Assembly: GCA_003599145.1 (NCBI GenBank)
Contig: QZIT01000006.1
Coordinates: 186,001-250,000, forward strand
DNA: 64,000 nucleotides
Reading direction: 5' to 3'
Source: Candidatus Woesearchaeota archaeon
GTDB lineage: Archaea > Nanobdellota > Nanobdellia > Woesearchaeales > UBA9642
Of this stretch, positions 6,447 through 16,301 are shown in pieces. Position 1 is the first letter of the stretch. Every line of letters begins with the position of its first letter. The notes beneath the pieces are model-generated. The model did no database searches. It was given only the letters and a program-made list of their open reading frames with translations, and was not told where the DNA came from. The position numbers were made by a program, and so were the translations under genes.

Positions 6447-9400
6447 ATGAAAAGTAAGAATAGTATAATGTTTTCTATAATTTTAGTGTTTGCTCTTGTT
6501 TTGAGCGCAATGAATATTTCTGCAGTGCCTTTAGCGCACGACGCAACGGTTACTGTTTCGCCAGACGTTACAAACTGTAATGATCTGCCAAGTGATTTCA
6601 CGATTAATGTGGAAAATCTTGTGGGGTCTGACCCCTTAAAAGAAGTCCGTATTTATAACGGAACGTTAGGTGTTACGGATTTCATTTGTGGTGCTGCACC
6701 AACAGGATGGACATTGTTCGATTTCACTAATTTCTCAGCAGAAAGTGGTTATTGTGAATATAAGGCAAATAACGCAAGTTATTATATACCTAATGGAACT
6801 TCACTTGACTTTACTTTTACTGCAACCATGACGAGCATTGAACAATGTTACAGCGAATTCTTGGTTTCAACTTTGGATGCTAAAATTCCTTTCGGTGACC
6901 ATAAATATCATTACCCTGCAATCGCAATCGATTGTTCTGACCCTGTTTTGGAAAAACAGGTTGGGGAGCCAAAAATCTTAATAGATCCTAATTGTAATCC
7001 TGAAACAACAACCTGTGATTACTGGATAACACCAGATACGCAGATTGACTTTGCAGCTTATGATGATAATACTACAGGAATCTGCAACAGAGGATTTGAT
7101 TACTGTGAATGGAGAGTAACCTTAGATGGTGTTGTTGGAGAATGGAACACGGTTCCTGAAATCTCTCAGCTTCCTCCAGATTTAATCTCTGGACCATCAT
7201 CTATGTTATGGCAACTTCAGTTTAACGAAGACTCAAGCCACTTTATTGAAGCACGATGTGTTGATGTTGCAGGAAACTGGGTTTACTTAGATGAAACAGA
7301 TAAAGTAGACGGTACTGAACCAGAAACAAATCATTCTTTCAATGGACCTCAGAAATTTGAAGAAGGAGTTCAGTGGATTGATGGTGTAACAACCGTTACT
7401 TTAACACCTGTTGACCCAGACCCTACTGGTTTCTCATGTAATATAGGCGTTGACAAAACATGGTATGCAAATGTTTTATCTCAAGTGCCAACAGAATTAA
7501 TTGACGTAGATCCCTATGCGCCATGTTACAACCCTGCAGATTACTGTAAACCAGTTTTAGATAATCCTTATGAGAAACATGAAGGCTGCATAAATAGCTT
7601 CCAAACTTCCTGTACAGTAGACGATGGATTTGCGTATGGCACTCCAGAGTGGTATGCTTGCGTGGAAGATGGCGCACACTTTGAATGCCTGGTTCCTGAA
7701 GAATGGCACTTGTATAACGGAACGCCTGTTCCAAAAGATGAAGAGAGCTGCCACATTTTACAATACTTCAGCGTTGACCACTTAGGAAACATTGAAGCAA
7801 TGAATACAGCATGTTTCTTTGTCGATAAAACGCCTCCTGTCTTAACAAAAGACAATGGAAATGCAATTCCTGGAGCAGGAGAAGCTGAATTTATGACAGA
7901 AGCAAATCCAGAAGGAGAATTCCACTGGATAACGCCAGGAATGCCAATAACCTTTACCTGTAATGATCAGGAACCACATCCATCAGGAGATGAACAAGTC
8001 TGTTATAAAGTCAATTATGACAATCCTGATTGGAGTGATGTTACTGATGACTACTGTGAAGGAGAATTAACCGATGGTTATTGCTGTGTTCCCGTTGATG
8101 ACAACCAGCAAACTGTCTTTTACTTTAATGAAGATGAAGATTCCATGCACAGCTTGGAATATTTCTGTAAGGACGCAGTAAATAAACACACAGAACCTCA
8201 TACACAATATTATAAGGTTGACAGCACACCTCCAACAGTAACAAAAACAATGATTGGAAGTTACCTTGGTCAATGTCCTCCTGCGCCAAACAGCAGCGAT
8301 GTTTGTTATGTGAAAGGAGATGGCCAGAGCGGATTCAACGTTACTGTTGTTGACGGTGGAGAAGTATGTGCAGTTGACCAGGTTTCCTGTGAATACCACG
8401 TTTGGTGGGAAACTTCAGAAGAAATGTGCAAAGACCATGATGGTTATGACTGGGTTGATGGCTGGTGCTTAATTGATGGAAATGAATTTAGCACTGAAAC
8501 TCAAGTAGTCTTTAATGAAGACTCAACGCATAAAGTTATTATTGAGTGCACAGATGCATTAGGAAACACTGTTGAAGATGTTGAAACCTTCAAGGTTGAT
8601 ATTACGCCACCTGTTTCAACAAAGTGGTATGAAGGACCTCAATATCCAGAAGTTGGCTATCCAAAGTGGATAACCAGTGATACGGATGTTTTGCTTGATG
8701 CAGAAGACAACAAAGTCGGAGTTAATACAACGTACTGGAGAAACTTATGGTTCCCAGGAAACGATGAAATTTGTTACATGCAGTCTAATGGAATAGGCGG
8801 TATTGGTCCAGTTGAAGATACTGTTATTTGTGACAACAATGGGGAATGCCCAATTCCAATAGTGAATTACTGCAACCCTGAATACTACATGCAATTCTTG
8901 AACGAATCAGTTGCATGGAACGAGTATACAGGACCTTTCAATAAGCCAGAAGAAAGCTGCCACGTTATTGAATATTACAGTGTTGACCATTTAGGCAATA
9001 CTGAAGAATTGAAATGGCAGTGTGTCTTTGTGGATAACAGCTATCCAAACTTGACGAAAGTTGTTGGAGAGCCAAAAGTTGAAGGACTTTATAATGTGAG
9101 TGTTGTTTGCGAAGAGCCATGTGCAGATGCAAGCAAGACATACACCTTTGATGGTGACTTTGATGAAGGTGTTCTATTTAATGTTGAACACACTTCTGTT
9201 GCAAACCAGTTGCAGTTAGTCCTTGAAGGCGCAACAACTTATCCAGTAATGTGGGTTGCCAACGCTGGAGAAGACAGCATCAGCAAGTGGGATACAACTG
9301 AAAATAAAGAATTGGCAAGATATCATACATGGTTTGGTCCATTAGGCAATCACGGTGAATGGACAGGCCCTGCGCCATCAAGAACAGCTGTTGATGCAGA

Positions 9401-12400
9401 CGGAAATGTTTATGTTGCAAATAGACACTTTGATGGAAAGCCTGCAGATGTCATTAAGATACTTGCAGATGATTACATTGATAGAAATAGCAATGGCATG
9501 ATGGACAGCTCATTTGATGCCGATAATAACGGTGAGATTGAACCAAGCGAAATGATACAGATGACTGATACGAATGGTAATGATATCATTGACCCATCAG
9601 AAATTACTGATGAAAGAGTTGCTTGGGCTGCTAGAGTAGGCACTAGTGGTTGCGTTGGAAGATCTCTTGCAATTGACTTGAATGGAAACATCTGGCTAGG
9701 TTGCTTCGATGAGCAAGCTTATTACCAGCTAGATGGCCAGACAGGCGCATTGCTTCAGGGACCTATCAGCACAGCAGGTCATTCACCATACGGTGCTTTG
9801 GTTGATAAGCATGGTATCTTATGGGGAGCAAGCTTAGGAACCAACATGTTAAGATTTAACACCAGCGATAATACCTACACCATATTAAATCACGCAGCAT
9901 ACGGTTCAAACTATGGTATTGCCCTTGGTTATGATGGTGCAGATAATACGCAGGTCTATCTTGCAGATAACAACGGAAAATCTTATATCCAATATGACAG
10001 CGGAACAAATACGTTTAGTAACCCTGCTGCTGTGTTTTTTGGCGCATTGGGTATTGCTACAGATACTGACGGAAATATTGTTGTTGGAAATTCAGGTACA
10101 GGAGGAGTTGCAAAGTTTGCACCTGATGGAAGCCTGATGTGGAATGCAGTTCCACAGTTAGCATCTGAAGCTAGAGGCGTTGTTGTTGACTCAGAAGATA
10201 ATGTCTGGGTTATCTATAGAGCAGCTAGTAAGGTTGGAAAATATAACGGAACTGACGGAACTCATTTGGGATTGTTCAATTCTGGATTAGGTCCATACAC
10301 GTACAGCGATGCTGCAGGACTTGGATTTAGAGGTTCTGTATCTCAGGGAACATGGAATGTTGTTTATGACTCAGGAGAAGCAGACACTCCTCTTGGTTCA
10401 GTTACGTGGAATGCAGATGTTCCAGAAGGAACAGAACTTGTTGTTAAAGTGAGAAGTTCCAATGATCAAGTAAGTTGGTCTGCATGGGAAGAAGTTTCAG
10501 ATGGTGATGACTTTTCAAGCACACCTGACGGAAGATACCTTGAAGTGCAGGTCGCTATGAAAGGCACTGATGAAGTTACGCCTGTTTTGTACGATTTAAC
10601 CGTGCATACAGAGTGCGATGATGAACCTGAAGTTGAAGAATTAGCAGTGCCAAAAACATTTGCAGAAAGAGCAATTGGAGACATCTTTAATGATGCAAAT
10701 ATCATTGCAGGCATAGGAGATGGTCCATGTGCAGCAGCAACAGCACCATCACAGTGTGCATGGATTGATGCAGCATCAGCACCCCAATTTGTTAAGGATA
10801 GCATGGAAGCACAAGGAGCTGTTCCAGATGAATCCTGCGGAAACATCTTGATATTGTCTTCAGGAAATCCTTTGGATGGAGATACTACATTAAGTACTTC
10901 AATGGGCAATGCAGGCTGTGGAAATAATCCTGATGGATATGGCACAAATGACTGTGTTGATTTAGCAGGATTTACTCCAAGTGCAAACAGTTTGGCATTA
11001 GCAATATCATCTGAATGGCAAGAGTATCAGTTCAGCTCATTTACTGATTGGATGAGAATTGGTGGTGTTGTGGATATGTCTATTAATAGTTGGACAGTTC
11101 CAACTACAGCGACATTGCCTCAATACGGACCATCAGAAAGCGGAGTCGTTACCTTGGCTACCTTAGCAGCATCTCAGGCAACAGACTTAAGAGTTGCTGA
11201 TTCAGGAGACAGCATCTATGATACAGCAATCATTGTTGTGCCTGTAAGCTGCTTCGAGGAAGTTCCAGAGCCAGAATTATGCGGCAACGACGAAGTTGAG
11301 CCTGGAGAAGAATGCGACGATGGAAACAACGCAAATGGAGACGGCTGCAGTGCAATCTGCTTATTGGAAGATGAACAGTTGTGTGAAGAGGAAACTGAAG
11401 TTACTTACATCACACAGCAAACACCAATAACCATGACGTGTGTTGATAAAATGCCACATCCAGTTGGACATGTTGAATTATCATACAGATACAGATTCAG
11501 TGATGACTGTAAAACATGGGGAGAGTGGAGCGATTGGATTAACCCTAATGAACCAACAGATATTCCAAACAATGAGCCAGTAGAACAAACAATCTACTTT
11601 GAGGAAGACTCATGCCATCAGTTGGAATATTACTGTGAGGACCTTTTAGGAAACCCAACTCCAGTTTACACAGAATATGACATTGTTGATACACAGTCAC
11701 CTGAGATCAGCGTTGAAGTTACAGGACCTCAGATAGGTGAGTGCCCAGCTGAAGAAGACGGCGATGAATGTATCATCGATGGTGTAACCTTACTTCATGT
11801 AACTGCAGTTGACCCTGAACCACACCCAGTTGATAGTGTGATGTGTAAATGGTGGTATGAATTGATCTATGGAGATTTCACCAGTGAAACCTTCAACGAA
11901 ACAGGTTCATTTGTGATTAACTTCCCAGAACAATCCAGACACGGATTGCACATAGACTGTTGGGATGCATTGGGCAACGGAGCATCGTATTACAACGTGT
12001 TTGTCGTTGATAAAACACCTCCTGTAACAACGAAGGAGTTTGGATTGCCATTCTTTACCGAAAATGGCGCTGAATGGGTAAATGTGCATACGCCAATTTC
12101 ATTGGTTGCGTATGATCCTGAACCACATCCAAGCGGTGTTGATGCAACGTACTACAGATGGTCTAGAGTGAATGACAGTTTCTGTCAGAATCAGGACATC
12201 TGCCAACAAGCTCCATCATCTGAAGCAAGCTTTGTCGAATATGAAGGTTCTTTTGTCATCGATGAAGAGAGCTGCCACTTGATAGAGTACTACAGCGTTG
12301 ATAATGTGAATAAGACTGAAACAGTCCAGAAAAACTGCGTCTATGTCGATAACACACCTCCAGAACCTGTAAAAACAGTTGGAGACCCAAAAACACAGTG

Positions 12401-13352
12401 GAATTGGGATGCAGCAGGAGATGTATTCTATAACGTCTCTAGCCAGTGCTGGAATGGACAGGAAAACAGCATAGACTGTTGGAAAGTCACGTTGTTAACA
12501 CCTATTGACTTGTCATGTAATGACCCAGACCCACACCCAGTTGGACATGAAAATGTCTGCTTTAAGGTAGGTTTGGATGGTGATGACGCAACGTCAGCAT
12601 ATTGTGAAGACTATGAAGGAGACATGCAAGAAAATGGCTACTGCTGTGTTGATAAAACACTTGAGCCATTCTACTTTGATGAAACAACCTACCACAACCT
12701 TGCATACTATTGCGTTGATGCATTAGGAAACACAGGTTCAGTAGATGATGAAAAGTTCAAGGTAGAGGAAACAGCATTTGAGATCCAGCTTAACAAAAAG
12801 TGGAACTTGATAAGTACACCAGTTAAGTTATTGGATGACTCCATGGATGAAGTCTTTGCAGGTGTTGCAGATACAGTCGAAAGCGTATGGAGCTACGATG
12901 CATACACAGACACATGGTATGTGTACACGCCAGATGGTAACTCATTAAACGACAACTTGAACACCATGTTGCCTGGTTGGGGATACTGGGTATTAAGCAC
13001 TGATGAAGATACCTTGTTAATTGGTGGTAACTTATTCAGCCCAGCAATGACGCCTCCAAGCAAACCTGTTAAGGGAGATACATGGAACTTGATTGGTTAC
13101 TATGGTGCAGATGGTTTAAGTGGCTACTATGGACCAGCAGGCAATGGAAAAACAGCTGAATGTGCATTGCGCTCATTGAAGGACAATGCCTTTGATTATG
13201 GCTGGACAGGTCTTGTTGGATATTGGGAACCATATAATCCAGACATGTGGATGGATTACGGCAAATTTGATCGCCTTGATCCAGGTGCAGGTTATTGGAT
13301 GTTTGCAACCACTGACGGAAGCTACACGTACACAACAAACTGTGGCATATAA
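6447..13352 (+). CDS. Giant multidomain cell-surface protein, 2301 aa
   Basis: A signal peptide (residues 1-27) leads into about nine copies of an Ig-like module of 100-150 residues. Each ends in a motif of the form SCHxIEYYSVDHLGN followed by FVDKTPP; copies lie near residues 262, 432, 564, 691, 835, 1720, 1828, 1940 and 2080. Inserted in the middle are an NHL-type beta-propeller (about 935-1295, strands such as DADGNVYVANR and DLNGNIWLGC), calcium-loop sequences (DADNNGEIE, DTNGNDIID near 1020-1050), a choice-of-anchor-L-like domain (about 1440-1600), and one Cys-rich DUF4215 repeat (CGNDEVEPGEECDDGNN near 1610). A WNLISTP-type domain pair closes the protein. Many Cys suggest disulfides. 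No C-terminal membrane segment is present. It is probably an S-layer-associated adhesin or contact protein. Confidence 0.85.
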   Translation: MKSKNSIMFSIILVFALVLSAMNISAVPLAHDATVTVSPDVTNCNDLPSDFTINVENLVGSDPLKEVRIYNGTLGVTDFICGAAPTGWTLFDFTNFSAESGYCEYKANNASYYIPNGTSLDFTFTATMTSIEQCYSEFLVSTLDAKIPFGDHKYHYPAIAIDCSDPVLEKQVGEPKILIDPNCNPETTTCDYWITPDTQIDFAAYDDNTTGICNRGFDYCEWRVTLDGVVGEWNTVPEISQLPPDLISGPSSMLWQLQFNEDSSHFIEARCVDVAGNWVYLDETDKVDGTEPETNHSFNGPQKFEEGVQWIDGVTTVTLTPVDPDPTGFSCNIGVDKTWYANVLSQVPTELIDVDPYAPCYNPADYCKPVLDNPYEKHEGCINSFQTSCTVDDGFAYGTPEWYACVEDGAHFECLVPEEWHLYNGTPVPKDEESCHILQYFSVDHLGNIEAMNTACFFVDKTPPVLTKDNGNAIPGAGEAEFMTEANPEGEFHWITPGMPITFTCNDQEPHPSGDEQVCYKVNYDNPDWSDVTDDYCEGELTDGYCCVPVDDNQQTVFYFNEDEDSMHSLEYFCKDAVNKHTEPHTQYYKVDSTPPTVTKTMIGSYLGQCPPAPNSSDVCYVKGDGQSGFNVTVVDGGEVCAVDQVSCEYHVWWETSEEMCKDHDGYDWVDGWCLIDGNEFSTETQVVFNEDSTHKVIIECTDALGNTVEDVETFKVDITPPVSTKWYEGPQYPEVGYPKWITSDTDVLLDAEDNKVGVNTTYWRNLWFPGNDEICYMQSNGIGGIGPVEDTVICDNNGECPIPIVNYCNPEYYMQFLNESVAWNEYTGPFNKPEESCHVIEYYSVDHLGNTEELKWQCVFVDNSYPNLTKVVGEPKVEGLYNVSVVCEEPCADASKTYTFDGDFDEGVLFNVEHTSVANQLQLVLEGATTYPVMWVANAGEDSISKWDTTENKELARYHTWFGPLGNHGEWTGPAPSRTAVDADGNVYVANRHFDGKPADVIKILADDYIDRNSNGMMDSSFDADNNGEIEPSEMIQMTDTNGNDIIDPSEITDERVAWAARVGTSGCVGRSLAIDLNGNIWLGCFDEQAYYQLDGQTGALLQGPISTAGHSPYGALVDKHGILWGASLGTNMLRFNTSDNTYTILNHAAYGSNYGIALGYDGADNTQVYLADNNGKSYIQYDSGTNTFSNPAAVFFGALGIATDTDGNIVVGNSGTGGVAKFAPDGSLMWNAVPQLASEARGVVVDSEDNVWVIYRAASKVGKYNGTDGTHLGLFNSGLGPYTYSDAAGLGFRGSVSQGTWNVVYDSGEADTPLGSVTWNADVPEGTELVVKVRSSNDQVSWSAWEEVSDGDDFSSTPDGRYLEVQVAMKGTDEVTPVLYDLTVHTECDDEPEVEELAVPKTFAERAIGDIFNDANIIAGIGDGPCAAATAPSQCAWIDAASAPQFVKDSMEAQGAVPDESCGNILILSSGNPLDGDTTLSTSMGNAGCGNNPDGYGTNDCVDLAGFTPSANSLALAISSEWQEYQFSSFTDWMRIGGVVDMSINSWTVPTTATLPQYGPSESGVVTLATLAASQATDLRVADSGDSIYDTAIIVVPVSCFEEVPEPELCGNDEVEPGEECDDGNNANGDGCSAICLLEDEQLCEEETEVTYITQQTPITMTCVDKMPHPVGHVELSYRYRFSDDCKTWGEWSDWINPNEPTDIPNNEPVEQTIYFEEDSCHQLEYYCEDLLGNPTPVYTEYDIVDTQSPEISVEVTGPQIGECPAEEDGDECIIDGVTLLHVTAVDPEPHPVDSVMCKWWYELIYGDFTSETFNETGSFVINFPEQSRHGLHIDCWDALGNGASYYNVFVVDKTPPVTTKEFGLPFFTENGAEWVNVHTPISLVAYDPEPHPSGVDATYYRWSRVNDSFCQNQDICQQAPSSEASFVEYEGSFVIDEESCHLIEYYSVDNVNKTETVQKNCVYVDNTPPEPVKTVGDPKTQWNWDAAGDVFYNVSSQCWNGQENSIDCWKVTLLTPIDLSCNDPDPHPVGHENVCFKVGLDGDDATSAYCEDYEGDMQENGYCCVDKTLEPFYFDETTYHNLAYYCVDALGNTGSVDDEKFKVEETAFEIQLNKKWNLISTPVKLLDDSMDEVFAGVADTVESVWSYDAYTDTWYVYTPDGNSLNDNLNTMLPGWGYWVLSTDEDTLLIGGNLFSPAMTPPSKPVKGDTWNLIGYYGADGLSGYYGPAGNGKTAECALRSLKDNAFDYGWTGLVGYWEPYNPDMWMDYGKFDRLDPGAGYWMFATTDGSYTYTTNCGI

Positions 13353-13353
13353 C

Positions 13354-13377
13354 TTTTTTCTTTTTTTTTCTTTTTTA
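13354..13377 (+). terminator. poly-T terminator after the giant surface protein
   Basis: Three T-runs interrupted by single C residues follow the stop codon directly. Confidence 0.65.
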
Positions 13378-13450
13378 CTTTAGGTGAGTAGTGATTGATA
13401 AGCTTTATAAACCCGTGATGATTTCTTCTCGCTAAAGGGGGTTTAAAAAA

Positions 13451-14260
13451 ATGAAAAAAACATACACAATACTTGGTTTTATGATACTTCTTTTGAGTGC
13501 CGTTGCTATGGCTGTTCCAGGAACACCCCATCAATTTTTTGGCTCTGTGACAACGAATGGTCATGCAGCTGTTGATGGTGTTTTAGTAACTGCAAAGATT
13601 AATGGACAGAGTGTTTCTGCAGCTCCAACAGAAGACGGTTCTTATGGAATTTCACCTGATGTTTTCTATGTTCCTGATCCTAACGGAGACAGGGCAGGAA
13701 AAAAAATAGAGTTTTTTGTAGGAGATGTTAAAGCTGCAGAATTTACCTTTGCTAATGGATACTCTGACGAGCTAGATTTATCCGTAACAGGAGACTTCCC
13801 AAGCCCTGATGATGGAAACGATGATGGCGGTTCAGGCGGTAACGGTGGTTCTGGTGGTAATGGCGGTTCAGGAGGAACTCCAAAAACAAATAATACCAAT
13901 ACAACAAATAATACGAATAATCAAAATCAAGTAAATATTCAAACCTGTACAGAAGATTGGGTTTGTTCTGATTGGCTAGACTGTGTTAATGGAAAGCAAA
14001 AAAGAGTCTGTGTTGATGCAGCAAAATGTGATACTGAAACAGCAAAGCCAGCTTTAGAGCAGGAATGTACTTTGCCTGAGAAAATTGAAGAAAAGAGAGC
14101 AGAAAACCCTGCTGTCAAGAAAGGGTTCTTTAACTCAATTACAGGAGCGGTAACAGGTGTTGTTGGCACGGGTGCAGGACCTTGGATACTGCTTATTGTT
14201 ATCTTAGGAGTCCTTGTTGGTGCTTTCTTGTTTGTTGCTCAGAAGCGAAAGAGAAAGTAA
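13451..14260 (+). CDS. Membrane-anchored surface protein with Gly/Asn linker, 269 aa
   Basis: A signal peptide (1-22) is followed by a small beta-sandwich of the carboxypeptidase-regulatory type (about 25-115). Then come a GGSGGNGG-type flexible linker (about 120-142), an Asn/Thr-rich segment with sequons (NNTNTTNNTNN), and a Cys-rich DWVCSDWLDC module resembling the thrombospondin-like repeat common in DPANN surface proteins. The C-terminus has a 22-residue membrane helix (WILLIVILGVLVGAFLFV) and a basic KRKRK stop-transfer tail. It is therefore displayed outside and anchored in the membrane. It lies just downstream of the giant protein and could anchor it; that is inference. A TATA at 13401-13412 and an AAAGGGGG element precede the ATG. 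Confidence 0.8.
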   Translation: MKKTYTILGFMILLLSAVAMAVPGTPHQFFGSVTTNGHAAVDGVLVTAKINGQSVSAAPTEDGSYGISPDVFYVPDPNGDRAGKKIEFFVGDVKAAEFTFANGYSDELDLSVTGDFPSPDDGNDDGGSGGNGGSGGNGGSGGTPKTNNTNTTNNTNNQNQVNIQTCTEDWVCSDWLDCVNGKQKRVCVDAAKCDTETAKPALEQECTLPEKIEEKRAENPAVKKGFFNSITGAVTGVVGTGAGPWILLIVILGVLVGAFLFVAQKRKRK

Positions 14261-14278
14261 TTCTTTTTTTTATTTTTC
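14261..14278 (+). terminator. poly-T terminator
   Basis: An eight-T run followed by A and five T comes directly after the stop codon of the anchored surface protein. Confidence 0.55.
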
Positions 14279-14304
14279 TTCGTGTTTTGCATTACTGTTT
14301 AAAA

Positions 14305-14655
14305 TCATCTAAAACTTCTCTTGAACTCTTCTTTGGTTACAAATCCTTCAGGGTTCCATGCATCGACCCTTTCCTGCAAGGCAGCAAGCTCTTCTTTATT
14401 TGCAGCATACCTTATTTTTTGTATCAATCGATCTAATTCTATAGAACAATTCTTCATTTGTGCTGTTAAATTGTTAATAGTTTCCCTCGCCTTGTCAACA
14501 TGCTCTTTGAATTCATTGGTTTGAAACTCTCCTTCTTTTGATGTTGCCGTAAGAAAAGTTGTTATAAATGTGCTGTCTTTTTCCAAAGAGTTTATTCTTC
14601 CTGATAAAGTTACCAGATTTTCTCCTAATTGCTGAACCTGTTGGACGGTTTGCAT
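14305..14655 (-). CDS. Coiled-coil protein, 116 aa
   Basis: A small, almost entirely helical protein. Heptad-like spacing runs through VQQLGENLVTLSGRINSLE and through NKEELAALQERVDAW. No membrane segment or catalytic motif. The plus-strand sequence ttatttaaat at 14677-14686 reads as a TATA box on the minus strand about 26 nt upstream of the ATG. It is divergent from the HEAVH protein. The family is not recognised; it may be a structural or partner-binding protein. Confidence 0.6.
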   Translation of the reverse strand: MQTVQQVQQLGENLVTLSGRINSLEKDSTFITTFLTATSKEGEFQTNEFKEHVDKARETINNLTAQMKNCSIELDRLIQKIRYAANKEELAALQERVDAWNPEGFVTKEEFKRSFR

Positions 14656-14727
14656 GATCTTTTTGAATAAAAGGGTTATTTAAATGTTGTGGAAAACTTT
14701 AAATTTCGCAAACGCTTTCCTTTAGCG

Positions 14728-15159
14728 ATGTATTTTCCTCCTGTTACTTTAGATCAGCTTATTGCAGCTTTTGGAAGAGTTGACGAGGTGTATTTTTATA
14801 CGCAGTCTCATCGTTTAGGAGAGCTAAGAGTAGTGGATCACTGGACGAATCATCATGGAGCAAGATATATTATAGGTGTTCATCTGCGTCAATCAGTGAC
14901 TGATCAAATGCACTCTATGGCGCATGAAGCTGTTCACATTGCTACACAAATCATGTCTGCAGAACCTTATAAATTAGATCCTGTTCATCAGGCAATTGAC
15001 GATGAGGCAAAAAGACTATTGAAAGAGCAGAGAGCATACCTTGCTGAACAATACGAACGCTGGAGATATTTCCAATTTGGACTTAAGCCAGAGCAACAAG
15101 TATTGTTTTCGCCACAATTAGTTCTTCCGTATGGTGAATCTATTGCCGAAAACCTGTAA
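14728..15159 (+). CDS. Small protein with HEXXH motif, possible zincin, 143 aa
   Basis: A MAHEAVHIA segment near residue 73 supplies an HEXXH zinc-binding motif in a predicted helix, as in metallopeptidases. A third ligand is not obvious; candidates are the Glu/Asp residues in PVHQAIDDEAKR about 25 residues later. The frame is open up to a GTG at 14689, but ATG 14728 is preferred because ctttaaattt (14697-14706) sits about 27 nt upstream as a TATA box. No signal peptide, so cytosolic. The protein is shorter than most peptidases, so it could be a degenerate or non-peptidase member. Confidence 0.62.
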   Translation: MYFPPVTLDQLIAAFGRVDEVYFYTQSHRLGELRVVDHWTNHHGARYIIGVHLRQSVTDQMHSMAHEAVHIATQIMSAEPYKLDPVHQAIDDEAKRLLKEQRAYLAEQYERWRYFQFGLKPEQQVLFSPQLVLPYGESIAENL

Positions 15160-15188
15160 GAATATAAAATGATAAAGAAAGAAAAAAA

Positions 15189-15527
15189 TTATTTTCTTTT
15201 GCCGCCAAAGTAGAAAAACTTTTCTATGGAAACATCTGCTGGCGCAACGCCGTTTCTGTCAATAGGTTTATCTAAAGGAGGCCTGTCTTCTGTGTTGTAA
15301 TACGTGTTTTTTACAACTTGTTGTTGCTGTGGCTGGAATTGCTGTTGAGAGTACGATGCTTCTCGAGCAATTTCGGCATGCATTCCTTTTTTAACCTGTG
15401 AATGGACATTGGCAAGGTCGTTTTTTACTGTCTGCAATTCAGTTTGCAGTGCATTAATGTCTCCCTGCAGCTTTTTTGTTGCCAGTTCTATCATGACCTG
15501 AACTTTTTGCTGTATGAGTGCATCCAT
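15189..15527 (-). CDS. Coiled-coil protein with Gln-rich segment, 112 aa
   Basis: Residues 1-48 form a coiled coil (ALQTELQTVKNDLANVHSQV). A Gln-rich stretch (QQQFQPQQQQ) and a disordered Pro/Asp-rich region follow, with a short basic end (FFYFGGKRK). It lies 3 nt downstream of the helical-repeat gene on the same strand, so the two are one operon and the proteins may bind each other. The T-rich sequence after its stop probably ends the operon. The function is unknown. Confidence 0.62.
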   Translation of the reverse strand: MDALIQQKVQVMIELATKKLQGDINALQTELQTVKNDLANVHSQVKKGMHAEIAREASYSQQQFQPQQQQVVKNTYYNTEDRPPLDKPIDRNGVAPADVSIEKFFYFGGKRK

Positions 15528-15530
15528 TTT

Positions 15531-16301
15531 TTAACCTGCCTTTGGCAAAAAGTTCTCTCTTACGAAAGAAGCCATCATGTCATTGTGTGCCTGCTCATAC
15601 GCCTGATGTGCAAGTTGAAATAAGCCATCTTTAACACAGGAGTCTCCTAATGAATTGAATCCTTGAGCATCCTGGGCAAGTTCAAATGATTTGAATGCAT
15701 GGTCATATTCTTTCTCTTCAATGCATTGTGAGCCAACAAAGCTTAATTGCTCTTTGTTGTTGTTTGCTTTGAATATTTCAATGGCATACTCCCATTTTTG
15801 TTTCTTGACGCATTCATCAGCTACTCTGTTGAGGCCTTCTCCCTCTCCAATGTAGGTGTAAGCCTCAACTGCTTCTTTTAAATGGCCATTTTCAAGGCAA
15901 AAGTCTGCTACTTCTTTTAATTGTGCAGTGTTTCCTGCAAGTTTATAGCACTCAACTGCTTTGCTGTACTGTGCAGTTTCCTTGTAGTCATTGCCTATTT
16001 CGCAGAGCATGTCTCTATTTTCAGATAAAACAAAAACGTTGATTGCATTCTGCAAGTCTCCTTTTCTGAAGTATTCTTTTCCCAGAGTGTTTAAGATTTT
16101 GTTTCTTGTTTCTTCATTAAACATGTTTAAGTTTAATTTTTCAATGCCTTTTTCCATTAACATCGGAATGAGCTTTCCAAAGTCATTTCCTTTTTGTACG
16201 GCATTGGCTGCTTGGCGTTGTTCTTCTTCTCCAAAGAACTTTTCGTTCTTTTCAACAATTTTGTTTACTAGTTTCTTTATGACTACTTCGCGATCTGACA
16301 T
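15531..16301 (-). CDS. TPR-like helical-repeat protein, 256 aa
   Basis: About six helix-turn-helix repeats of 30-34 residues occupy residues 60-240, each with an A-V/I-E/K-x-Y/F core such as AVECYKLAG, AVEAYTYIG, AIEIFKANN and AFKSFELAQ. This is an alpha-solenoid of TPR or coatomer-like type for protein-protein contacts. The N-terminal 60 residues are charged and helical. No signal peptide. It is first in a two-gene operon with the coiled-coil protein, and a minus-strand TATA-like ttaatataat lies near 16327-16336. The client is unknown. Confidence 0.72.
   Translation of the reverse strand: MSDREVVIKKLVNKIVEKNEKFFGEEEQRQAANAVQKGNDFGKLIPMLMEKGIEKLNLNMFNEETRNKILNTLGKEYFRKGDLQNAINVFVLSENRDMLCEIGNDYKETAQYSKAVECYKLAGNTAQLKEVADFCLENGHLKEAVEAYTYIGEGEGLNRVADECVKKQKWEYAIEIFKANNNKEQLSFVGSQCIEEKEYDHAFKSFELAQDAQGFNSLGDSCVKDGLFQLAHQAYEQAHNDMMASFVRENFLPKAG

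Noticed and set aside
7423-8399. Several minus-strand ORFs inside the giant surface protein
   Set aside because: Low-complexity reading of the opposite strand of repeats; no start signal.
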